From assembly GCF_933775445.1 (NCBI RefSeq), contig NC_065878.1:8505395-8569394 (forward strand): a stretch of DNA of 64,000 nucleotides. The letters run 5' to 3'. This stretch comes from Argentina anserina (taxonomy: Eukaryota > Streptophyta > Magnoliopsida > Rosales > Rosaceae). How positions within the stretch are numbered: position 1 is the stretch's first letter; each line of letters opens with the position of its first letter. The notes below the pieces were generated by a model, which worked only from the letters and a program-made list of their open reading frames with translations, searched no databases and was not told the DNA's origin. Positions 55,263 to 64,000 of this stretch are shown here, piece by piece. A program made the position numbers and the translations under genes.

Positions 55263-57989
55263 CTAAGAGGATGACTCTGTTCGACATCTGTTCCTCTCAA
55301 ACCGATTGTAAGCAGCTCTCGTCCGTAGGTATAGCAAGATGCTTGATGCTAATCCTATAACAGAAATGCATCCCCACCATATGAATGTCTGCAAGTAGCA
55401 TGACCTACCCATGCACAATGTTGCTTCTTTTAACATGTTCACCTGGATTAATGAGCTTCCTTCATTGGAATCATACACCAGAGCTGCGAGTAGGCCGTAG
55501 AGGAGTGAACCTATAGGAATGTTGGTGATGAGGATGTTGTGGTTTACACCTGCGCTGTTTGGTCCAAACAGCTCTGATGTTACTGACACAGCCGCAGAAA
55601 ATACAAACCCAGAGCTTATCCCAATCAAGCCTGTTCCGGCACGCAACATTGCTTCATCACTGCCAGATAGACTAAGCAGGAGGAAGGCAATTGGTGTTGG
55701 CACCAGCGCAACTGCAAGCCATCCAGTCCTTGCGAAGTATACCTTACTGCATTACCAGGACTCGAGGTTAGCTTTTATGGCATATTGAGTTTCTGATTCC
55801 ACAGTTATAAAGCAATAAAATTTGGTAATTTTCCCTATGGTAAAAGATACTTACTCGCGAAGGAAATCCGGGGCAGCTGCCAGTAAACGACCAAAGAAGG
55901 AGCATGAAGAATATAGTGTGACAAGAGAACTGGTCATGTTACTGTATCCAAGTGATTCTGAAATCTGCCCAAGATTGTTGCTATAGACTAATCCAATAGT
56001 TCCTCCACAGAAGTATGCACCATAGTATAGCCAAAAGTCCCAGCGGCGTACCAGCAGCCGAGCAGAGTGTTCCTCCCCTAGCACTGTCAACCTGTCTTTT
56101 TCCATCACCTTCCCAAAACACCATAAACAACCTTCCTTGTCTATCAGCCCATAAGAAGTGGCATTCACCACATTACCATTTTCATTTTCTCCAATGAGTT
56201 CCTTATGGAGCTCAAGGTCATCAGGGTTGGCCAGAGTGAAGTCTGATAAATCATCATTCTGGAAGCTGAAGAGCATGTTTCTACGAGCCCACTCCCTAGC
56301 ATATGCAATGCCGGGCAGACACAAAGGTAGGATCAGGAGGAAAATAGCACCAACCAAGAGAATTCGAGCATTTGATATCTTAGAGGATAGTGAGTTCAGG
56401 AGGAGGAGATATAGGCCAGTTACTACTGCTACGATGTTCAGGCAAAGAAAAATCCTGGAGTCACGTTTAGTAGCCTCAGGAGAAAGTGGCTGAATCAGAG
56501 GGGGTTGACGCAGCAGAGGCACTAGCGCAGCACCAGATGTGAAGAGAGGAAGTAGTGCATTCAAGAGGAGGTACAGGTTGTCATCGGAGGGGTTTAGCGC
56601 ATTGGCAATGAGGCTGTAGAGGGCTGCACTTACGCCATTGAAGCTAATTGTTAGGGACAATGCAAGTGCCCTGTTGGCTTGGAAGTGTCGAATGCACAAA
56701 ACATAGCAGACTGTGTTGAACCAACAGATGCTACATCCTGCCAACAAGCACAATAGGAATACCTGCCAAAACCATAAATTAGCACCAAGTCAGCTACATT
56801 TTTGACTTAGTTTTGTTTCAAGTCATAATTCCATTATGTTAACCATTTTAGATGATCAAACAAAAAAAACTTGCATTTCAATATGTCTAAGGGCCTTTGG
56901 CTATCCTGCAGCAGGGTTTTAGTTCACCGATGAACATGAAGGGATGCAGTAGTTGGGTGCTTACAGAAGTCAACATCAAAACTCTTTTTCTTTTTATGGA
57001 ATAATAGACATATAAAGAAACTTAATTTAATATATGAAATATCCATGACTCTTTCATTGTAGAATCTTTGAGCTACCAACCATATCCCTTGACTTACAGT
57101 TAGGATCCTATTAAAATCTAGCATCTTTTTTCCAGTCTTCTCTTCATAGTAAACCGATAAACTTATCCTAAATGCAAATCTCAAGGGAACATTGTAACAA
57201 AGAAATAATGTTTTTTCTCATTTAAATAAATAATTTTACTGACAGTTGGATTATTTTTGGATCGAGAAAATGATAGTTATGCTTGTCTGTATTATGCTTA
57301 ACACTGCAGAAGCAATCAGTGTGACCCACAATCTTTAGAAACTGGTAGTGACTGATGGAGATGGATGATGTGGTTCAGACCAAAGAAAAAGAGAACAGAG
57401 AGGGGATGATGTGTTTGCCTCACTCACCATTTGTGCCTAAATTGTCTCTTTCTAAGTTTTCTAGCTAACCTACACATGAAGAAAGAGTAGGACGGACACC
57501 AATCTAACATTCTTGAACATTACTTGTGGTTTGGTTGGTCTTTTGGTGGCCCTTCTAGGTTCACCAATTGTTGGTCAAAACTGAGTAAACCAATCACATA
57601 AATTCATCAAAGAAAACACTAAACCATGCATATGCAAACAAATAAAAACCCATAAAATATAGGAGGGAGAAAAAACTAACCAGAACATAAGGCAGGGTGA
57701 TCATTTTTTGAATGACAAACCATTGAAGGCCATAACCAAACAAACCCATGAAGGCAGCCATGAACATAACAGCCCACAAAGGAAAATACATGAGGGAAAC
57801 ACCTGAACACCACCCCAAGGCCTTTCCCATGTCAGAAGCCACAGAAAGGTAGTTGAGTTGCACCTGGGATATCCCAAGAACCGTTTTCAATTCGGAGGAG
57901 TAAGACGAGAAGTCGAAGTTGGTGCCCGTAAACGCCTGAATCCATGTCGTTGCCACAAGTATCACCCATTTCCTCGATTCTCCCACCAT
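55263..57989 (-). CDS. NFD4-like / nodulin-like major facilitator transporter, three exons
   Basis: Exons are 57989-57681, 56762-55855 and 55746-55263. All introns are GT-AG, phases 0 and 2, and the joined length is 1,701 bases (566 residues), normal for the family. The N-terminal nodulin-like domain starts VGESRKWVILVATTWIQAF and has TGTNFDFSSYSSELK and LNYLSVASDMGKALGW; the C-terminal MFS half has WDFWLYYGAYFCGGTIGLVY and NNLGQISESLGY. The second intron interrupts the FLRDKVYFARTGWLA block, which reads correctly across the junction. About twelve hydrophobic segments are visible, with a charged cytosolic loop near residues 270-350. Relatives include NUCLEAR FUSION DEFECTIVE 4; substrates are mostly unknown, and the site may be the plasma or an organelle membrane. 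No damage seen. Confidence 0.95.
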
Positions 57990-59207
57990 AGTTGTTGACG
58001 AGTCTTGTTACACGTAAAGAGCACTAATCGATCAACCAACGTGATTAATCGACCGTGTGTTTTCTGACGAGGGTGATGATGAAAGCGTGAAATGGGGGTT
58101 GGGGGTGTGGAGGGTCTAGAGGGTCTAGAGGGTTTTGGGGTTGGATTTGGGTGGTGTTGTTGGTCAATCTTGAAGGGTACTAGCTTAGCTTATCATGGCT
58201 TTGTTTTGGTGGGATGAACACAATGGCTAATTTTGTGGGTGAAGAGGTTTGTATAGGAGGGATTAGAAATGGGAAGAGAAAGAGGAAGAGGGAAGTTGGC
58301 GATTGGGATATTGATTGATGGGGCTGTCATGGCTTCTGTAATAAGGAGGTGATGATGATTTGTTGGAATTCTATGTAAAGGTGATTGGGACTTGGGACAA
58401 AGTACATAAAACCTTGTAAGGCAGTTACAGGCAAAATTTGTAGCAGTGCCTGAAAAACCAGAAATATAACGACTTTTTAGTTTTTACGCTATTTATGTAA
58501 TGAATAGCTTAAAATAAAAATTAAATGAAAAACCAATTATATCTACTATCTGGTAGGAACCAGGAAGTCGGCCATTATCACTTGCAATTTATTAGATTTA
58601 TTACGTCTACCACTATTTCTCATTTAAAGTTTGTCATCATAGCCATAGATAGTAGTGAACATTACTTGCGCATCTTAATCTCGATTGACAATTAAAGAGT
58701 AAATCGAACTAAATAGGTTTAGTGTAAATTTGGTCGCGGGTGAAGATCAATTTTCTTCGTGACCGTAACACAATTTCCTCAAGGTACGTATATCAGGATT
58801 TCATGATGAATTGGAAATTAGTCGCCGGATCACGTCAATTCACCTGAATCATTGATCAAGATAACCAGAAGTGTTTTTCCAAGCTGTCTGAACAGAACGT
58901 AGTGTCATGAATCCACTCTACACATGTGACTACTATAAGCATTAGTCGAAACTCGAAACATGCATGCTCGAATTCTCCTATAACTACTAGGAGGAATACA
59001 ACTGCCGAGGGAGGTAGCCAAGTAGCCAACCACTGAACCACATTTACACCTGCATTTTGGCACAGCATTTACTTATATACGGTCGCAAGAATAGAAATTA
59101 CCAATAATTAATGCAAGCCAGCATTGGCACACGTTTCTGATCTATATAATGATATACCATATATTGTCAGTTTGCTTTCTCAGTGTACCAAACTTTCTCA
59201 TCAGTAG
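57990..59207. other. Upstream region of the NFD4-like gene and intergenic DNA
   Basis: 57990-58350 is a purine-rich leader/promoter area with GGGTCTAGAG repeats at 58112-58130. The rest has no gene; the minus frame at 58856-59068 has no family features. Confidence 0.5.
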
Positions 59208-60089
59208 TGTAATAATCCGAATTTTCAATACAATTTCTTTTAATTTCTCAAAAATTAAGGGAATTGTAATTTGATTAAATTCACATTTTACGTCTTTTAT
59301 TTTTTCGTTGTTCGAAGTAGAAATTGGTTTCGAGAGCCAAATGTGTGTTATTTGATTAAATTCATTTGACCCAAGAGTTGACTTTTAATCCGTCACTCTT
59401 TTCAGAAAACTTCATTCATGAAAGTCGTAGAGTTCGTCAATACGAGTTCGTAGACGAACGACACGCTTTAATCGGATGTCGTATGTGAAAGTTGTTAGCA
59501 ACGGAAATTTGATTTCGGATTTTGGAATAAGTATAAAAGGAATGAGAGGAGATTAGAAATTAAGAAAATCAGGTTTTTTTTCAAAATCAGCTTATAAATG
59601 TTCACGCGATTTTTCCCTCTTGGTTGCCGGATCTTTCTCCGGCCATATCTCCATCGTCCTGCGATGGAATTGAGTGAGACCAATGGCGTTGGAACCGTAT
59701 TTTTCGTCCCCTACCGATCTGGGTTAGTGTTTGGGAGAGATTCGAGTTGTTTGAAGTCTAGAAATGAAAAATCCTGGTGCACCAAATCGATGGTGTAGGG
59801 AATAGTTCTGCAGGTGGGGATTAGCAGGTTTGGAGAGCTTACTCAGAAGATTACTGAGGGCTTCTTTCTTTTGTTTGTGATGAGGATTGAGTGAAAAATT
59901 ACATTTCCAATTGTTATAATACTTGAGGTATAAATTGGTTATGTATTATTCAAGTTGACTGAGTCGTACTGTGAACTCAGTTTCGATATACTGTTGCTAT
60001 AAGATGATTTCAATATATTTGGAATTATTTTAGAGTTTTCATGACTTCAAATTAGAATTTCTATCATTCGAAATTTCGGGGTTGTGACA
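59208..60089 (-). repeat. Compact LTR derivative in inverted orientation
   Basis: Starts TGTAATAATCCGAATTTTC and ends TTCGGGGTTGTGACA, the reverse complement of the LTR ends seen elsewhere. 59590-59780 is the reverse complement of 17650-17820 with about 85-90% identity by eye, and 59880-60089 that of the head of family A. The middle of the LTR is missing, which leaves 882 bp instead of over 2 kb. No TSD found. Confidence 0.8.
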
Positions 60090-60780
60090 AATTTGTATGG
60101 ATGTATCCCTCCTAACGTTGACAATATCCTCAACTCTATGTAAGTTGTGCCTTGGTTCTTAATATATCGTCGGTTTTTCAAAAAAAAAATCTCTTTCGTC
60201 AGATAATTATTTGAGCCGCACAGATAATTATTTGATCACTCATATCTGATATCTCATTCATATATATTTCGTTTAGTTTCTTCTCAGATTGTGTATACTG
60301 TTTGTCTAAAACAACAATAGTCATGTTCGAATTGTAGAACCTTCTTCTATAATTAAAAAGGTGTTGAATATTGTATCTATATTCATATATATTAGAAAAC
60401 AAATTGTACGTAATTTCTCAAAATCATAAGAATGTTAGTTCCTACCCACTGAATTAATGATAGATTAATTTACTAATCGTTGTGAGAATAATTCGTGCAC
60501 TGTGAGCATAATGTAAGTTTGCATACCTAAAACTCCTTGCAAGAAATTTATGGCTGAAGAATTCAGAGACTTCAAAGCATTAGGTACGTAATTAGTTGTG
60601 AGCCAAACTAACATAACCTTCACTCATCACTCCAATCTCTTTTGCCTTGGCAAATAGTCTAGAATAGTCTGGATGACAGGTCAATTGTCATGTGGATGAT
60701 GAAGACCCTGGTTTGCGTTGTCTTTAGCTTGTAATGCTCTTGAACTATTTTTGGCTATCTGTGACTGATTGATAGATCGT
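60090..60780. other. Intergenic, no recognised gene
   Basis: AT-rich DNA without a convincing frame. Only short chance frames occur. Confidence 0.5.
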
Positions 60781-63700
60781 TGGTTAAAACGTCTATAATA
60801 AACTTTGTAAAACATCATTGTTAGTATAGAATAAGCAGGGATCGTTCAGTCCGGGAAATTGAAGGGAACTCTAAACTTTTAGTGTTAACAAATAATTAGG
60901 GGTTTGAGATTGATTATTAACTACTAAAATAAAACCTAAATTATTATTTACATGATCGACTTCTCTTTAACAAACTTAAACCAAATTTACCATTACACCA
61001 CATAATTACAAGTTTGAACCTATCATGCATTCTAATTCGACTAATTACATAGTTTTTAGACACCAATACAATTAGAACCTTAGGGGATCATCTAATCGTG
61101 CAAGATTTCAATTAACATTTAGATTGACTTAGGGCCTAATCTAATTTTGCATGCAATCGAATTCAATAACACTTAGAGTAGAAATCAAACAAGATTACAT
61201 TTAAGCACCAAATCTTTGTTGGATACATGTTTCATGTATGGCGTCACTCACCATGATTTCACATGCAAATTTCCAGAATTTTTACCACTTTTAATCAACA
61301 CAAATCAAACCTACTTAGGGCATGATTCGATTTGTGTCAATATGGTTGATGAATCTAGCACTCAAACACAATCTTAGGGAATGCATCCAAGCACTAAATT
61401 CATATGCACATATCTGAAAATTATCTAAAAGTATGAGAAAGATGATTAGAACACAACAATAGAAATACAAACTCATTAATTATAGAAAACCATCAATTCG
61501 GCAAAGATCCAAAAATCCAATAAAACAATCTGAAAATTTCGATTCTTAATACAAAAAAATAATCACACACAAACATCATACTACAATCTTTATAGACAAA
61601 GTATTGTAAAAAAATCAAAAACGAACAAACCCGTGGAGATGGGTTGCGAGAATCACACGTTGTAGAAACCTTGGAGGTGTGTCTTCAATGGTGATTTCGG
61701 TGGAGATGGAATTTGTATATAGGGGAGAATGGCTTGTTGTTTTGGTGAAGGATGTTTGAGGTAGTATTTTGGTAGAGTTTTGGCTCTTGAATGCAAAGGA
61801 GAAGTGATGATATTTGAGAGGTGAAGCCATGTATATATAGAGGAAAGATGGAGGGTTTGAAATTGCTTCTTTCTTCCTATAATAATGTCATGCTTTAATC
61901 CCTTAAATCATGGAAAGTTTTATTCCCTAAAACATGCCATGCTTTAATGCTCAAAACCTGGAAAGTTTTATTTCCTAAAACATGACATGCTTTAATCCCT
62001 AAAACATGCCATGTTTTATGCCTTTAATGATCATCTTCTATTTAATTTTTGCATGACTTGGCTCCATCTTTTTTTCTTTAATTATCTCTTTAATATAATC
62101 TGAAAATAAGAAAATAAAATCATAAGTAAGAGATAATTAGTTTCAAAACCTAACAAGGATTCCTAGTCAAACTAGGACTCTAAACCAATTATGCCTTTTA
62201 ACTCATGTAAGCACAAAAATGCATCCAATACCGCTCAAGACTCTTACTACGACTCAATAACTCAATAGTACAACAATAAGGGCTAAGCAAAGTACAAATT
62301 GAGGTAAAAACATGTTAAGAACGTCGCACAAAGTGCTCCTATCAACTACCCCACACTTGGCTTTTGCTAGTCCCTTAGCAAAACAAAACTAAATGAGACA
62401 CTATTGCCCCTAAATGATTGTCTCAGAATCTCAAAACACATAGTTTTCAAGTTTAAGCATTTGAATGTAAGCACATAAATTCCAAGTTTCATAAACATGC
62501 TTCATAGTATGAATTAGTCAGATACGAGACAATAAGCATTTAACATGTTTAGTCAATCCAATCCTCCTCACCAGGCATACTCTCTTCTTTTCACTCAAAT
62601 TCATGGTTATCATTCACACATAAGTATATGCAAGAGAAAAGATATTAAGGCATCAAATAACTTGCATATTTCAACAAATGAAAGCACTTTGTGAATAACA
62701 TAGGAAACCTCATTTAACAACTAAGTGCACATATGGACCAAAACCATATGCTCAACTCTTGTGATCATCTCCACAAACCAAGATTTGCTCATTTTAAGAA
62801 TCATTAGGATCATTAGATAAGGTAAATGTTTAGGCGTAGCTAAAGGCATGGAATATCAAGGAATCACAAAGGTAATCCTATAGACTTAGCAGAGTAAACA
62901 TCATCCTTATGACACCACACACCATCAGGGGCCGAATATAACAAGTTGGGCACAATCATCATTCTAACCACAAAGTGAACATGGACAAAGGTCAAGTAAA
63001 AATTTTTAGACCTTCAATTACAACTCAACTCCAAATCACAAATAAAAGACAACATAACATTTTTTCTTTTCTTGCCGAGTTCATCATTCTCTTTTTTTTT
63101 CTTTTTCTTGTTCTTTTTTTTCGGCAATGCTTGCTTAAAAGCTTGTTGATTTTTTTTTTCAAATGCCTTCCACCCCACACTTATTTCATGTATCATCACA
63201 ACATCATCTCAATAAGAATTCTGCCAAATCTATAGGACAAGGTAGAGGTAACTATACTAAGCATGGAGATAACATAGGTGATGAATAAAAGGCTCAATGT
63301 AGGCTCAAATGTGGTTCAACTAAGGGGTCCCAAACAAGGCACATATAGGGATACATAGTTGTTTGGTTAAAGTGGTGGTATTCCTAGAAATGATCCATAA
63401 ATCATTTTCAAAATCAGAGCATTTTATGACTTAAATGTTTCAACAATCACCAAAGTGAGTTCTAGTAAATTCTAGAGTCCATTAAAAGCTATGACACATA
63501 GTTATTGAATATGCAAAGAATAATGAGGTTCATGAATAATCACGAAATTTCAAATTACATCTCATGAAAAAAAAGTACATATAGGCTAAAAAACTCACAG
63601 GTTGTTATGGACTTTAAACTGACCAAAACATGTATGTCATAATCAATCAATCGAAATCTCACATGTTCATACCAAATCCACATCATCAATGAAACTTACA

Positions 63701-64000
63701 ATTCAATTCGTATTAAATGCAAAACCATCATCTATGTATTTTAGAGACATAATCATCCTAGACTTTAGGGGCATCCTAAGACTCAATAAAGCAATAATTT
63801 TTATTTTTTATTTTTTTGGAATTTTTTTTTTATCATGACACAAATAATCAATGAACTTGCAACCCTACCCACACTTAGAAAATTACATTGTCCTCAATGT
63901 AAGCTCAATAGTAAGAATGTAATTCACAAGCATAGAATAAGATCACATATCAACACATATACAAGTCAACCATAAGAGTGAAGGGATTAGAAAATTCAAA
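60781..64000. repeat. Repeat-like non-coding AT-rich region, probably retroelement derived
   Basis: Phrases such as GGGATCGTTCAGTCCGGGAA (60838), CTACCCCACACTTGGC (62346) and CTACCCACACTTAGAAAATT (63866) are common in dispersed non-coding plant retroelement sequences. No gag or pol is readable and no LTR pair or TSD is visible, so the class is uncertain and it may continue past the window. T-rich tracts lie at 63090-63160 and 63799-63832. Confidence 0.4.
61880..62030. repeat. Short tandem repeats of a CATGCTTTAATCCC-type unit
   Basis: Four imperfect copies of CATG(C)TTTAATCCCTAAAAC alternate with 'TGGAAAGTTTTATTCCCT' and its variants, with a period of about 35-60 bases. Non-coding. Confidence 0.75.

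Overview
This window is plant nuclear DNA. The evidence is AT-rich sequence, GT-AG introns, plant-type LTR retrotransposons primed by initiator-Met tRNA, an L1-type LINE with an RNase H domain, hAT-like miniature elements, a plant-specific B3-domain gene pair and an NFD4/nodulin-like transporter. It is most likely a eudicot; I cannot name the species from the sequence alone. By eye, well over two thirds of the window is transposable-element sequence, much of it nested.

Layout. 1-5340: old LTR-like sequence, including a truncated long-LTR copy at 2421-4090. 5357-8745: a 5'-truncated LINE with near-identical flanking target duplications. 8853-18196: a nested block in which one long LTR hosts an internally deleted Ty3/gypsy element (9826-13890, TSD ATAAT) and a hAT-like element (14733-16974, 8-bp TSD) that carries about 3.4 tandem 511-bp units. 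19043-19230: a frameshifted fragment of an alkenal double-bond reductase gene. 20773-21447 and 32667-33212: two paralogous two-exon B3-domain genes whose upstream DNA is also duplicated. A decayed Ty3/gypsy element (21607-29641, minus strand) with a 1.16-kb tandem duplication lies between them. 33338-38140: a Ty1/copia element (minus strand) just downstream of the second B3 gene, with 300-bp LTRs and TSD TGACA. 38573-44326: a copia relic with short LTRs, a 13-copy 21-bp minisatellite and only scraps of pol. 44327-46205: an array of about 0.5-kb repeats split by a 685-bp hAT-like element. 46287-47249: a two-exon Myb/SANT-like plus NAM-associated-domain gene (minus strand). 48721-53358: a solo LTR with another solo LTR inside it, each with intact TSDs. 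55263-57989: an intact three-exon NFD4-like MFS transporter gene (minus strand). 59208-60089: a compact inverted LTR derivative. 60781-64000: non-coding, repeat-like AT-rich sequence.

The intact host genes are the two B3 genes, the SANT/NAM-associated gene and the NFD4-like transporter. They do not form an obvious pathway. The main story is the turnover of a very long-LTR Ty3 family (LTR over 2 kb, rich in internal tandem repeats) and the link between hAT-like elements and half-kilobase tandem repeats.
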